Source of the DNA: Paenibacillus sp.
GTDB lineage: Bacteria; Bacillota; Bacilli; Paenibacillales; Paenibacillaceae
Assembly: GCA_023512345.1 (NCBI GenBank)
Contig: JAILZT010000018.1
Location: forward strand, 1 to 64,000
Length of the DNA: 64,000 nucleotides
Reading direction: 5' to 3'
Position 1 is the stretch's first letter. Every line of letters begins with the position of its first letter. The notes below the pieces were generated by a model. It was not told where the DNA came from and did no database searches. It was given only the letters and a program-made list of their open reading frames with translations. Of this stretch, positions 51,761 to 61,690 are shown piece by piece. The position numbers and the translations under genes were made by a program.

Positions 51761-52888
51761 TTAAATCAGCGAAGGTCGGGTAAGCACCTTCACACCGCGC
51801 GGAACGTGTATAGCAATTACAGCACCTTCGGTACTGTTAAGTTTGATCCATCCCAGGCCTGATACATATATATCGGTATTACTGCCCCGGTTGATGCGGA
51901 ATTCGTGACGCTGCCATTGTGGAAGCTTGTCCATCCGATCCTTGCCAGGAGGCGATAAGAGCTCACCGCGGTGCTCTTGGTATAGAGAATCAGCACGATC
52001 AAGCTTCGTCCGATGAATCTTGAGCGTGCCGCTAATAAAGCAGGTGAAGGACTGACGCTCTCCTTGAACAAAATCAAATCTTCCCAAACCTCCAAAAAAG
52101 AGGCTTTGTCCTTCATTTAATTGATATACCGCAGGCTTCAAGGTTTGTGACGGCATAACCGCATCCAAATCCTGACGTTCTACAAGCTCACTGTAACGCC
52201 AAGGATACACAATTCCAGGAGTATCAATAATGTAGTGACCATCATCGAGGGGAATTTTGACCGTATCCAAAGTCGTTCCTGGATATTGTGAAGTTGTAAG
52301 TTCCTGCTCTAGATCACTATAATCTGAAATCAGACGGTTAATCAGTGTTGATTTGCCTACATTGGTCGCTCCAACTACATAGACATCACGTTGTCCCCGA
52401 AGTTCAGATACCGACTCCAGCAGGCGGTCGAATCCCTGATTGCGTTTGGCACTGCACAGGATAATTTCTTCAGTCTTCATCCCATGCTCCTTACAACGCT
52501 GCTGTACCCAGTTACGCAGTTTATTCCAATTTGTAACTTTAGGAAGCAAGTCACATTTGTTCACGGCAAGAATAACCTTGTTGTTACCCACGAACCGCTG
52601 CAAGCCAGAAATCAAGCTTCCTTCAAAGTCGAACAAATCGACAATGTGAATAACAAGCGCGTTTTTCTCGCCGATACCGCTAAGCAAACGAAGAAACTCA
52701 TCCTGATTTACCGAAACGGATGAAGCTTCATTATAGTTTTTAATACGGAAACAGCGCTGACAAATGACAGGATCCCGTTCAAAGGCGACCGCGGGAATAA
52801 ACCCTGGAACATCCTTATGCTCGGTTTGCAGCTTGATGCCGCAGCCGCTGCATTTTACAGGAAGCTGTGTTTCATGCTCTTGACTCAT
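51761..52888 (-). CDS. yqeH: Ribosome assembly GTPase YqeH
   Basis: 375 residues. A zinc finger near the N-terminus (CSGCGIKLQTE...CQRCFRIKNYNE) precedes a circularly permuted GTPase: NKCDLLPK (G4), SAKRNQG (G5), then VVGATNVGKSTLINRL (G1) and IIDTPGI (G3). Needed for 30S assembly in B. subtilis. Starts inside the yqeG stop (ATGA overlap). Confidence 0.97.
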   Translation of the reverse strand: MSQEHETQLPVKCSGCGIKLQTEHKDVPGFIPAVAFERDPVICQRCFRIKNYNEASSVSVNQDEFLRLLSGIGEKNALVIHIVDLFDFEGSLISGLQRFVGNNKVILAVNKCDLLPKVTNWNKLRNWVQQRCKEHGMKTEEIILCSAKRNQGFDRLLESVSELRGQRDVYVVGATNVGKSTLINRLISDYSDLEQELTTSQYPGTTLDTVKIPLDDGHYIIDTPGIVYPWRYSELVERQDLDAVMPSQTLKPAVYQLNEGQSLFFGGLGRFDFVQGERQSFTCFISGTLKIHRTKLDRADSLYQEHRGELLSPPGKDRMDKLPQWQRHEFRINRGSNTDIYVSGLGWIKLNSTEGAVIAIHVPRGVKVLTRPSLI

Positions 52889-53418
52889 TTAAATTTTTCC
52901 TCCTCGTGCTCATGCCACAATCCTTGTTTGCGCAGTCTGGTCAGAGCGATCTGCTCTATTCTGCGATTAATGCGGGTACCCACTCCCTCGTCATTCACCG
53001 AAATGGGCAGCACTAATACGGTATATAGACCCAACCGATTTCCGCCATAGACATCCGTAAGCATCTGGTCACCGACAACAATGGTTTGCTCCGGTGATAG
53101 TTCCATCTGCTTGATTGCCTTACGGAAAGGTGCATTACTTGGCTTCCGTGCCTGATGAACAAATTCAATATTAAGCGGGGTGGCAAAACGCGACACCCGT
53201 TGCATGTTATTATTTGATACAATGATCAGCTTAAAGCCGAACTGTTTCACCTTCTCAAACCACAACAGCAGTTCCGGCGTAGCCAAAGGCGCCTTGGCAC
53301 CTACAAGCGTGTTATCCAGATCTGTTATAATGCCGCGATAACCCTTGATATACAACTCTTCCAGCGGAATATCAAATACTGTATTCACGCGGAGTTTGGG
53401 GACAAGCATCTCAAACAA
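52885..53418 (-). CDS. yqeG: YqeG family HAD-type phosphatase
   Basis: 177 residues. HAD motif I GIITDLDNTLVGAK, motif II KLIIVSNNNMQRV, motif IV VVGDQMLTDVYGGNRLG. The substrate is unknown. The likely start is the TTG at 53418 with GAGGTGA five bases upstream, giving MFEMLVPKLRVN; the open frame reaches 53442, and an ATG at 53409 is also possible. First gene of the yqe block. Confidence 0.93.
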   Translation of the reverse strand: MFEMLVPKLRVNTVFDIPLEELYIKGYRGIITDLDNTLVGAKAPLATPELLLWFEKVKQFGFKLIIVSNNNMQRVSRFATPLNIEFVHQARKPSNAPFRKAIKQMELSPEQTIVVGDQMLTDVYGGNRLGLYTVLVLPISVNDEGVGTRINRRIEQIALTRLRKQGLWHEHEEEKFK

Positions 53419-53510
53419 TACGTTCACCTCGATTTCATACAAAAAACTATATCATACTCTCTGCACTTATCAAATGACCGAGAGCTGGGCTATTGTCAAC
53501 ACCCAAAGTT

Positions 53511-55748
53511 TCAATTCCCGGACTTTAGGCTTTTACGTAGCCGCAAAGCTTCAGTATACACGTTATGCCAATCTTTGTCTTCTATAACCTCTGGGCTATA
53601 TTGCGCTTTTTCAAAAATTCCTAACAAAATGTTCAAATCTTCGGAAATAACAGGACGTTTAAGGCTCCAACCTTCCACAGATTCACGCAATGTTTCATAT
53701 TCTTCCTTTTTAAAACCTTTTCTCCGCAAGTATCTTATCCATCGTTCAGTCTCGACCGTCACTTTTTGAGCAGGAGTTAAAGGACGTCCGCTGCGCAGCT
53801 GCTGAAAGAGAAAACGCAGATCAAACCGCCGCGTCCACAGCAGAAATCCTGCCCAAGCGAGCAATACTGCACCTGAGGCTATTGCAGCCCAAGCCCCTAA
53901 TTGTAACCCACCCTGTTCAGCTTTAGTATTTGCAGTCTTGTCCTCTGACTGGACATCTTCCTCTTCTGTATCCAGCAGATCTTCCACAGGATCAGTTTCA
54001 TTCTGAGTCAGCAAAGGAACATTAAATCCTGGAGTCGCTTCAATCGGAACCCATCCATACTCCCCAAAGTATACTTCAGCCCAAGAATGAGCATCCGCGT
54101 TCGTAATCGTATAGATGTTACTAAACGCACTGCCTTGCTGCATAGCGATATTGTCAGGAAGCTCCGCCTGTTCTCCCGGTGCATAGCCTTTAACCCATCG
54201 AGCAGGGATATCCAGAGATCTCGCCATAGTCACTAATGCAGTTGAGTAATAATCGCAGTAACCCTCTCTGATCTCGAACAAAAAACTCTCTACAAAATCA
54301 GAACTGACACCGCGTGAAACATTGGGCTCATTGGTATACGGAAAGGTTTGTTGTAAGTATTGTTGCAAAAGCACCGTTTTTTCATACGGAGTTTGTGCTC
54401 CTGCCGTAATCTCCACAGCTAGATCCTTTACACGAGCTGGAAAGTCATCCGTCAGTTGCAAAAATTGCTTATCTACATCATTCCCGCTATAAAGATCGGT
54501 ATAAGTCTTCGTACTCAGTTCTTTAAGAGGAACAATGGGAATTTCCGCGGTAAGCTCGTAGGTCTGCGGATAAGTCAACTTTCTATTATTGATATCCCAT
54601 AGCAGTTCGCTATCCCTGCTTCTCCAGAATAATCCATTGATTTCTTGCTCACCATTGACCTTATCTAGAGTAGTAATAGAATACGGCCCGAAAATTGCTG
54701 GATAACTGTTATTCCCCAGCAGCCGAACCGTTTGCTGAAGTTTTTGGGTCTTAAGCTTTGAAGAATTGTTATTAGGCAGAAGCTGGCCCACATCAACTCC
54801 TTCATAAGGTCCCCGGGCAGGCCGATCATTATCGGTCCAGCCGTTACCGGAATAGACACTGCGAGTCTCTCCCCGCATATAGGTTCGCATATCAGAAGTT
54901 ACTGTCATTACGGGAGTATAATCAAAAGCAAAACCCCCGCCCAACTTATCATCATTTAGGCTATATCCTGATGATGTATTTTTCACAGCAGCACCAGTAC
55001 CTGTTCCTGTACCTGATTTGGTGGTTCCAGTGCCAGAAGAACCGCCGTTTCCACGCCAATCTATCCAAGCCGTGTAGGGATCGGTCAATCGCGGTTTTAC
55101 TTCAGGCATATTTATACCGGTAATGATTATTAGAGAGAAAATGATTGCAATATTCACAATAATTTTTAAGGGATAATCTAGTAAATATGACCAGCCTCGC
55201 GGATAACGAAGTTGAAAACTCCTTAAGTGCTGAGTCACTAGCCAGCACATACCGGCGAATACCGTCCACGCGACTTCCTGCCATAATTCTGTAGAAGTAA
55301 AAGAATCGAGTGCAGCAAAGGCTACTAAATTCGTACCTATAATTAATAGAATCCGAGCCTTCGTTGAAACCCACCAAGATAACAAGACCAACAAACCCCA
55401 AGCTCCCAGCGCAAACCATATATATGGCATTAACTGAACGGCGATATCAGGCAGCTTTTCACGGAAATTCAAGAAAGGGTCTGGGACATAATCTCCATAG
55501 TACTTAATGGTCCTAAAGACTATATAAATGACTGCAACGGCTTCAACAAAGTAACGATACAGAGTACGTACAGGGAATAGAATCTCAATAATAGCTACAG
55601 CAGTCAGTGTAAGGAGAACGGATGTAGTCGTCTCCCGATACCAAAGAGGTTCCGTATAATAAAGCCACTGAAGTGCTATTATCATGATCCAGAGAAGTCT
55701 TAAGGACAGATGCCAAGACGATTTCTGCAGAACCCACCAATTTCTCAT
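53511..55748 (-). CDS. Transglutaminase-like membrane protein (TgpA/DUF3488 family)
   Basis: 745 residues. Six membrane segments in residues 1-205, then an extracellular region, the transglutaminase domain with catalytic Cys in REGYCDYYSTALVTMARSLDIPARWVKGY (near residue 496), His in NADAHSWAEVYF (near 551) and Asp in the GWVPIEATPGF strand environment, another membrane segment at about 625-645, and a cytoplasmic DUF4129-like tail. A Gly/Ser/Thr stretch (about 234-255) forms a flexible linker. Third gene of a moxR-DUF58-tgpA operon, a common membrane-associated trio; substrate unknown. Confidence 0.92.
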   Translation of the reverse strand: MRNWWVLQKSSWHLSLRLLWIMIIALQWLYYTEPLWYRETTTSVLLTLTAVAIIEILFPVRTLYRYFVEAVAVIYIVFRTIKYYGDYVPDPFLNFREKLPDIAVQLMPYIWFALGAWGLLVLLSWWVSTKARILLIIGTNLVAFAALDSFTSTELWQEVAWTVFAGMCWLVTQHLRSFQLRYPRGWSYLLDYPLKIIVNIAIIFSLIIITGINMPEVKPRLTDPYTAWIDWRGNGGSSGTGTTKSGTGTGTGAAVKNTSSGYSLNDDKLGGGFAFDYTPVMTVTSDMRTYMRGETRSVYSGNGWTDNDRPARGPYEGVDVGQLLPNNNSSKLKTQKLQQTVRLLGNNSYPAIFGPYSITTLDKVNGEQEINGLFWRSRDSELLWDINNRKLTYPQTYELTAEIPIVPLKELSTKTYTDLYSGNDVDKQFLQLTDDFPARVKDLAVEITAGAQTPYEKTVLLQQYLQQTFPYTNEPNVSRGVSSDFVESFLFEIREGYCDYYSTALVTMARSLDIPARWVKGYAPGEQAELPDNIAMQQGSAFSNIYTITNADAHSWAEVYFGEYGWVPIEATPGFNVPLLTQNETDPVEDLLDTEEEDVQSEDKTANTKAEQGGLQLGAWAAIASGAVLLAWAGFLLWTRRFDLRFLFQQLRSGRPLTPAQKVTVETERWIRYLRRKGFKKEEYETLRESVEGWSLKRPVISEDLNILLGIFEKAQYSPEVIEDKDWHNVYTEALRLRKSLKSGN

Positions 55749-55749
55749 A

Positions 55750-56994
55750 TTATTTTTCCCCTCCCAATACAGCAGGAAGCTCTTGAAGAGATCTTACGCT
55801 GCATCCTGTCAACCCACGTGATGCCAGTACACTCATCCAGTCATCGTTGCGATTTACTGCTGCCGGATCCATCACGTGGATATGAGACGGAGTCATACCA
55901 TGGTTATCTGCCCATAGCAAAGCATCCAATACAGGAATGCCTCTCTGAGGACTGATAAGGACGAAATAGGAGCCCTTAGGGAACATGCGGTATCCCATTT
56001 CCAATCTGGAGACGAGAGTGCCTTTTCCCTCCCCATTAATATCTATTAAATATTGAATCATTTTCTGACGCTCTGCTCCCGACTCTGCAGGAGAGAACAT
56101 TTTTGTATTCTTATCTAGACAGCATAGGCCTATGCCGATTCTTTCCCTTATACCGAATCCCAGTAATGAAGCTGCTGTAGAAACCGCCAATTCAAAGGTA
56201 CTGGAAGAACTATACGCCTTCGAACTGCCGTCCAGGACAATCATAGTCTTGGGGATAGATTCATGTTCAAATTCCTTAGATTTCCAAGAACCTGTCTTGG
56301 CCGTTGCATTCCAATGAATACGCGTTAATCTGTCACCGTATACATAGTCACGTACTCCATTGATCTGGGTAGTCTCACGCCTGGATTGAACCCGGGAGAC
56401 TTGCGGACCAGCGACCCTTGAATTCCGTTCATACAACTGCCATCGCGGGATAAATACAGCACGGGGCATTACCCGAAACTGACCTTTAGCTAAAAAGCTG
56501 CCTTTGTGTTGAGTCAACCCAAATATATCCTCGCAAATAACATCTGTTTCTGCGAAACTATAGCTTCCACGCTCTAAAGCCGGTGTCTGAAACCGCAGCT
56601 CCCCATCTCCTTTAAAGCTGGGGATAAGACTCTCTTCAAACACCCAAGATTCCCCGTTATGACGTTTCAACATTTCTCTTACTACGATATAAGGCAACGG
56701 CAAGTAACCAGGGATAGTGATGTTAAGCTTAACTCGAAGAGAGCCTCCAGCATACAGAAGATCTGGCTTTTCTTGTTCAGCATACAGACTTCGAGTGCCC
56801 TTGGATCGCCTTACACCACCCAAACTTGCAGCTATTAAATAAAGGATAAGCAGTGAAACCATAATAAAGAGCATGAACGAGGTTTTCCCGCCTTGAAATA
56901 GAACATACAGCAAAGTAATACCCCATACTGCGAGTATACCCGCCAGCTTGGCCGGCTGTATGACCGCTGCCGCGGCAGACAAGTAGCGTCCCAT
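55750..56994 (-). CDS. DUF58 protein (YeaD-like)
   Basis: 414 residues. Two membrane segments near the N-terminus, then a cell-envelope-facing or cytosolic DUF58/vWA-like domain with VRDYVYGDRLTRIHWNATAKTGSWKSKEFEHE, the family signature, and MIVLDGSSKAY resembling a MIDAS strand. Partner of MoxR AAA ATPases; function of the set is unknown in detail. Starts directly after the MoxR stop. Confidence 0.92.
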   Translation of the reverse strand: MGRYLSAAAAVIQPAKLAGILAVWGITLLYVLFQGGKTSFMLFIMVSLLILYLIAASLGGVRRSKGTRSLYAEQEKPDLLYAGGSLRVKLNITIPGYLPLPYIVVREMLKRHNGESWVFEESLIPSFKGDGELRFQTPALERGSYSFAETDVICEDIFGLTQHKGSFLAKGQFRVMPRAVFIPRWQLYERNSRVAGPQVSRVQSRRETTQINGVRDYVYGDRLTRIHWNATAKTGSWKSKEFEHESIPKTMIVLDGSSKAYSSSSTFELAVSTAASLLGFGIRERIGIGLCCLDKNTKMFSPAESGAERQKMIQYLIDINGEGKGTLVSRLEMGYRMFPKGSYFVLISPQRGIPVLDALLWADNHGMTPSHIHVMDPAAVNRNDDWMSVLASRGLTGCSVRSLQELPAVLGGEK

Positions 56995-56995
56995 C

Positions 56996-57952
56996 TTATT
57001 GCCTCATCGTAACTGGCACATGAATGTTCTGCAGCAGTTTTTGCAATAAAGATTCCACACTGACATTATCCAACCGTGATTCCGGACGAAGCAGAATACG
57101 ATGGCTTAGTGCATAAGGGGTTAGAACCTTCACATCATCAGGCAGCACATAGTCTCTATCCTGCAAGAAAGCATAGGCTTTGCATGCCATCATAAAGGAT
57201 AACGAAGCCCGCGGGCTCGCACCCAATAAGACGAGAGGATGCTCTCTTGTCGTACGAACAATCTCCAAAAGGTAATTCAATACGGGGTCGCTTATATATA
57301 CCTCTCGTATTTCCTTCTGGATCGCCGAGATCTGTTCCATATCTGTAACCGGGAGAAGTCTGTCCACCGGCTGCCCCTCCTGATGCTTCAGCAGCAGGCT
57401 TTTTTCCGTACTCAAATCAGGGTATCCAAGGGTAATTCTTAACATAAAACGGTCCAGCTGGGCTTCAGGCAGTGTGTAGGTTCCCTCGAAATCAATGGGA
57501 TTCTGGGTAGCGCACAACATAAAAGGATGAGGAAGAGGATAGGTCTCACCGTCAACAGTAACATTCCGTTCCTCCATGACTTCGAGGAGAGCAGACTGCG
57601 TCTTGGTTGTTGCTCTGTTAATCTCGTCGGCTAGCAAAATATTAGTCATTACTGGACCTGGCCGAAAGTGAAACATCTCATCACGCGGGTGATACACAGA
57701 CACTCCAGTAATATCACTCGGAAGAATGTCCGGATTACACTGTATCCGCCGGTATTCGCCTGACATAGATCTAGAGAGCGCCCGAATTAGTTGGGTTTTA
57801 CCGGTTCCGGGTACATCCTCTATGAGGACATGTCCGCCCGCAAGCAGCGCTGTTAACAGCAGTTGTATTTCAAAGGATTTTCCAAGGATGCAGGATTCTA
57901 GGTTCGTACGAACAGCATTAATAATATTCATGGATTCTTGACTAACGGGCAT
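56996..57952 (-). CDS. MoxR-family AAA+ ATPase
   Basis: 318 residues. Walker A HVLIEDVPGTGKTQLIRALSRS, Walker B NILLADEINRATTKTQSALLEVMEE, sensor 1 FMLCATQNPIDFEGTYTLPEAQLDRFML and sensor 2 LGASPRASLSFM. Chaperone-like ATPase acting with the downstream DUF58 protein. AGGAGG upstream of the ATG. First gene of the operon. Confidence 0.95.
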   Translation of the reverse strand: MPVSQESMNIINAVRTNLESCILGKSFEIQLLLTALLAGGHVLIEDVPGTGKTQLIRALSRSMSGEYRRIQCNPDILPSDITGVSVYHPRDEMFHFRPGPVMTNILLADEINRATTKTQSALLEVMEERNVTVDGETYPLPHPFMLCATQNPIDFEGTYTLPEAQLDRFMLRITLGYPDLSTEKSLLLKHQEGQPVDRLLPVTDMEQISAIQKEIREVYISDPVLNYLLEIVRTTREHPLVLLGASPRASLSFMMACKAYAFLQDRDYVLPDDVKVLTPYALSHRILLRPESRLDNVSVESLLQKLLQNIHVPVTMRQ

Positions 57953-58087
57953 ATATAGTAAACCTCCTATGGCAGAATAAAACAGTATACATATATTTTA
58001 CATGATGAAGGGACCCAAAGTACATTAGCAGGCCTTAGGAAAGTGAAATGTTATAGAGTTGTAATAGAAGGGCCGTTGTTACCGCAT

Positions 58088-58131
58088 AAAAAATAACCAA
58101 GTCATCCAAAGAATTCTGGTCGACATGGTTA
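58088..58131 (-). terminator. Terminator of the spoVA operon
   Basis: Minus-strand arms AATAACCATGTC...GACTTGGTTATT with small interruptions, then TTTTTTATG. It lies 14 bases after the spoVAE stop. Confidence 0.85.
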
Positions 58132-58144
58132 TGTGTATGTCCTA

Positions 58145-58495
58145 TTATCCTCTAGGCCGAACAATTAAAGCTGCCAAAAATGAAAAAACTATAGCTGAGG
58201 AAATCCCGGCACTAGTAATACTAAAAATACCAGTGACCACACCGACCCAGCCATCCCGTTCCAGCTCCGTAAGTGCTCCATGCACCAGTGAATTACCAAA
58301 GCTAGTTATAGGAACTGAAGCCCCTGCCCCGGCGAACTTGATCAGGGGATCATAAATCCCAACGGCATCTGCTACCGCTCCCAAAACAACCAGAGTACTC
58401 ATGGTATGAGCCGGTGTCAGCTTCATCACATCCATCATCAGCTGGCCGATTACACAAATGGCTCCACCAATTAGAAACGCCCATAGGTATATCAT
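58145..58495 (-). CDS. spoVAE: Stage V sporulation protein AE (SpoVAEb type)
   Basis: 116 residues with about four membrane segments. Family landmarks: FLIGGAICVIGQLMMD, KFAGAGASVPITSFGNSLVHGA and WVGVVTGIFSITSAGISSAIV. Part of the channel that moves dipicolinate across the forespore membrane. Similar in sequence to SpoVAC, with which it shares the GAG-PVTGFGNS motif. Overlaps spoVAD by four bases (ATGA). Confidence 0.96.
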   Translation of the reverse strand: MIYLWAFLIGGAICVIGQLMMDVMKLTPAHTMSTLVVLGAVADAVGIYDPLIKFAGAGASVPITSFGNSLVHGALTELERDGWVGVVTGIFSITSAGISSAIVFSFLAALIVRPRG

Positions 58496-59526
58496 GCTTC
58501 TTCACCTCCGCTCTCCAGCGCAACAGCATGGGCTACACACGGAATGCTCTCTCCCTGCTGATATGATAATGGAGATAGCAGCGCTCCCGTTGCCACAATT
58601 AGCACCCGCTTCAATTCCCCCTTCTTCATACGCTTCAGAATATGTCCATAAGTAACAACCGCCGAACATCCACACCCGCTTCCTCCGGCGATAGTATATT
58701 TCTGCTTGTCCAAATTATAAATAAGCAGGCCGCAGTCATAGAACGTCGTCTCCTCCATTGGAATGCCTTCATCAGCCAATAACTTCTTAGCTATAGGCAG
58801 GCCGACAGAGGCGAGATCACCGGTAACAATTAAATCATAATGACCGGGAGAGAGACCCGTATCCCGAAAATGTGCAGTTATCGTGTCCACTGCAGCTGGC
58901 GCCATGGCTGCGCCCATATTATAAGGATCCTTTAGGCCGAGATCCATAATGCGTCCGAGCGTGGCAGAGACCACATAAGGGCCTGATCCGGTGCCGTCAT
59001 TATGACCGACAATCGCGCAGCCGGAACCAGTGACTGTGTACTGTGCCGTAGGAGGTTTTTGAGAACCGTATTCAGTGGGATAACGAAACTGTTTTTCTAC
59101 CGTGCAGTTGTGGCTTGACGTTCCTGCAAGTACGTATTTACTGCCCCCAGAATCTACAATCATTGATGCAATAGCCAAACTTTCCATTGAAGTCGAACAA
59201 GCACCGAATACCCCTAGATAAGGTACTCCGAGCTCTCTTGCGGCAAATGAACTGCTGATAATCTGGTTCATGAGGTCCCCGCCGACGAAAAACTCCAACT
59301 GTTCCTTTTCTATACCTGCATGGATTAAAGCCAGCTTTGAAGCCTTTTCAAAAAGGGCTCGTTCCGCTTTTTCCCAAGTCTTTTCCCCCATCTCTAGAGA
59401 GTCATAAATGAAATCAAAATCGGAAGATAGCGGCCCCTCCCCTTCTTCCGGACCTACAACAGCAGATGAACCAAGAATACGGGGCCGGGTTGTAAATTGC
59501 CAGGTCTGACTGCCCAGTTGCTTCAT
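58492..59526 (-). CDS. spoVAD: Stage V sporulation protein AD
   Basis: 344 residues. Thiolase-like fold with the family markers LGVFGACSTSMESLAIASM, GSGCAIVGHNDGTGSGPYV and YTIAGGSGCGCSAVVTYGHIL. Binds dipicolinate in B. subtilis. Starts three bases after spoVAC with GGAGG further up. Confidence 0.97.
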   Translation of the reverse strand: MKQLGSQTWQFTTRPRILGSSAVVGPEEGEGPLSSDFDFIYDSLEMGEKTWEKAERALFEKASKLALIHAGIEKEQLEFFVGGDLMNQIISSSFAARELGVPYLGVFGACSTSMESLAIASMIVDSGGSKYVLAGTSSHNCTVEKQFRYPTEYGSQKPPTAQYTVTGSGCAIVGHNDGTGSGPYVVSATLGRIMDLGLKDPYNMGAAMAPAAVDTITAHFRDTGLSPGHYDLIVTGDLASVGLPIAKKLLADEGIPMEETTFYDCGLLIYNLDKQKYTIAGGSGCGCSAVVTYGHILKRMKKGELKRVLIVATGALLSPLSYQQGESIPCVAHAVALESGGEEA

Positions 59527-59529
59527 AAC

Positions 59530-60030
59530 TTAATGTGAGCCTCCTCCCAAGCCCATAAGGGCATAGACTATACCAACTATAAAAGCAGCAACAGTACCAA
59601 ACACAATAACTGAACCCGCCAGCTTAAACATATTACCGCCAACACCGAGTACAAGACCCTCAGACCGGTGCTCGAGAGCAGCAGAACACATACTGTTGGC
59701 AAATCCCGTAACAGGCACCGCAGTGCCTGCACCCGCCCATTGAGCGATCTTGTCGTATATTCCGAAGCTAGTCAGGATAACAGATATCAGTATTAACAAG
59801 GCGACTGTAGGACTGGCCGCTTCCTTCGAGGTCATTCCGAAGATTGCCATAAAGGCTTCCTGAATACCTTGTCCAATCACACAGATCAATCCACCGGTTA
59901 AGAAAGCACGAACACAGTTTTTCCCTACAGGTCGTGAGGGTACATAGGGCTTGGACAATTTTTCGTAATCCTTCGGAGTCATACTGGCAATTCGCTGCTT
60001 GGCCCCGGATCGTTTAGATTTTGCCGGCAA
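59530..60030 (-). CDS. spoVAC: Stage V sporulation protein AC
   Basis: 166 residues with about five membrane segments. Family features: PVGKNCVRAFLTGGLICVIGQGIQE and AGAGTAVPVTGFANSMCSAALEHR. Forms the mechanosensitive part of the dipicolinate channel in B. subtilis. The start is a TTG at 60030 with GGAGGTG seven bases upstream, giving MPAKSKRSGAKQRI; the frame is open to 60075 but that stretch has no ribosome-binding site. The operon has only AC, AD and AE here. Confidence 0.95.
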   Translation of the reverse strand: MPAKSKRSGAKQRIASMTPKDYEKLSKPYVPSRPVGKNCVRAFLTGGLICVIGQGIQEAFMAIFGMTSKEAASPTVALLILISVILTSFGIYDKIAQWAGAGTAVPVTGFANSMCSAALEHRSEGLVLGVGGNMFKLAGSVIVFGTVAAFIVGIVYALMGLGGGSH

Positions 60031-60177
60031 AAGAGCACACCTCCTCTTGAGTTTAGCGAAGAGAGCCTGCCTCAATAGGCAATATCCTTCTGATGGTTCA
60101 GGCTCCTCCTAATCCTTTCTTCGCTTAAATGTTTTCCTTATTGTTCGCTATCTGCATCCCCGTTATGTCCTTCCCAT

Positions 60178-60348
60178 TCAGGAAAAATAAAGCAGAAATA
60201 TGATCAGCAGCATGAACAGTACCAATATAAGTACAGTATCCCTATCGCGTGCATGGCGGTATTCAATGTTCTTGTATTTCGATTTCAAAGAGACTGCACT
60301 TGACGGCATTGATCCTCTTGCTTTGCGCATAGCTCCTGTTGAGCTCAT
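60178..60348 (-). CDS. Small C-terminally anchored membrane protein, 56 residues, upstream of spoVAC
   Basis: 56 codons from ATG (with AGGAAG nine bases upstream) to TGA. The N-terminal 38 residues are hydrophilic and basic (MSSTGAMRKARGSMPSSAVS, then KSKYKNIEYRHARDRD), followed by one strong membrane helix (about 39-56, TVLILVLFMLLIIFLLYF) at the very end: a tail-anchored layout. It lies 147 bases before spoVAC on the same strand and could be in the same forespore transcript. I do not recognise a family. The opposite strand has a longer open frame, rejected below. Confidence 0.6.
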   Translation of the reverse strand: MSSTGAMRKARGSMPSSAVSLKSKYKNIEYRHARDRDTVLILVLFMLLIIFLLYFS

Positions 60349-60548
60349 CTTCTCGCTTCCTTTCCGGGCTCTTGAAAAAAGAGACCTACAACAATATATT
60401 CCAGGTAACTCTACCGGGTGTATAGCCGAACTTTGCAGGTTAACCTACCTTTTACTGCTGGCTGGCTTTATCCTTTGTCAGGGTCCAAAATATGGACATT
60501 TGGAAAGACAATGTTCATACTAGACAATAGTAAAGGAGCGATTAATAT

Positions 60549-61622
60549 ATGAACCAGGAAACAATGGATCTGTTCAAAACACTAACTGAATTCCCATCAG
60601 CTCCCGGGTTTGAACGCGAACTGAGGGCTCATGTGAAAGAGGCAATGGCACCCTATACAGATGAATTCGTTCATGACCGATTAGGAAGCCTATTCGGCGT
60701 TCTGCGTGGAGAAGAGAATGGCCCAAAAATTATGGTAGCCGGACATTTTGACGAGGTCGGCTTCATGGTTACGGGTATTACAGACAGCGGTATGATCCGT
60801 TTCACTCCACTCGGAGGCTGGCTGTCTTCAGCTGTCTCTTCACAGCGGCTTCATATCATTACACCAAATGGAACACTGACCGGAGTTGTTGGCAGTACCC
60901 CTATACACCTGCTTAGTGATGAAGAACGGAAAAAGTCTGTGGATATCTCCAAAATGTTCATCGACATCGGCGCCGACAGCCGCGAAGAGGCACAAAGCTT
61001 CGGTGTAGCCCCGGGCCAACAGATTGTTCCGATCTGTCCCTTCACACCGCTGGCCAATCCAAAGAAAATCATGGCAAAAGCCTGGGATAACCGGTATGGT
61101 GTAGGCCTTGCCATTGAACTGGTAAAAGCATTACATGGCAAAAAACATCCTAATACCGTGTATGCTGGAGCTACGGTTCAAGAGGAAGTTGGTTTGCGGG
61201 GAGCACGAACAGCGGCAAATTTACTTTCACCGGATATTTTCTTCGGGCTGGATGCAAGTGCTGCAGCTGATATGACAGGTGACCGACAAGCTTTTGGACA
61301 GCTAGGTCAAGGCGCTTTGCTCCGCATATATGATCCAACCATGATCACTCATCGAGGTCTGCTTGAATATGTGCAGGATACAGCGGATACGAATCGGATT
61401 AAATATCAGTACTTTGTCTCTCAGGGGGGAACCGATGCCGGACAGGTCCATGTAAGCGGTATTGGTGTTCCTTCAGCAGTAATCGGAATCTGCTCACGAT
61501 ATATCCATACCCCCGCGTCAATCATACATAGCGATGATTATGAAGCCGCAAAAGAGCTTCTAATTAAGCTGGTTGAAGGATTGGATCGGACGACGCTGCA
61601 AACCATTATTGAGCGGAGCTAA
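60549..61622 (+). CDS. M42 family metallopeptidase (aminopeptidase)
   Basis: 357 residues. The dinuclear metal site is seen in MVAGHFDEVGFMVTGI, KAWDNRYGVGLA (bridging Asp), QEEVGLRGARTAA (catalytic Glu pair) and FFGLDASAAAD; the distal His is in YIHTPASIIHSDDYE. M42 enzymes are large self-compartmentalised aminopeptidases; older annotation calls some endoglucanases. AAAGGAGCG upstream of the ATG. Monocistronic, divergent from the spoVA region. Confidence 0.95.
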   Translation: MNQETMDLFKTLTEFPSAPGFERELRAHVKEAMAPYTDEFVHDRLGSLFGVLRGEENGPKIMVAGHFDEVGFMVTGITDSGMIRFTPLGGWLSSAVSSQRLHIITPNGTLTGVVGSTPIHLLSDEERKKSVDISKMFIDIGADSREEAQSFGVAPGQQIVPICPFTPLANPKKIMAKAWDNRYGVGLAIELVKALHGKKHPNTVYAGATVQEEVGLRGARTAANLLSPDIFFGLDASAAADMTGDRQAFGQLGQGALLRIYDPTMITHRGLLEYVQDTADTNRIKYQYFVSQGGTDAGQVHVSGIGVPSAVIGICSRYIHTPASIIHSDDYEAAKELLIKLVEGLDRTTLQTIIERS

Positions 61623-61690
61623 AAACGTTATATAAGTATACAAAGTGCAACTAAACATAATGAAAAACAGCGATATGCATGTAACTATAT

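Noticed and set aside
60200..60523. 107-codon plus-strand open frame upstream of the M42 gene
   Set aside because: No convincing ribosome-binding site or motif; it overlaps the better-supported minus-strand 56-residue ORF and the probable promoter region.
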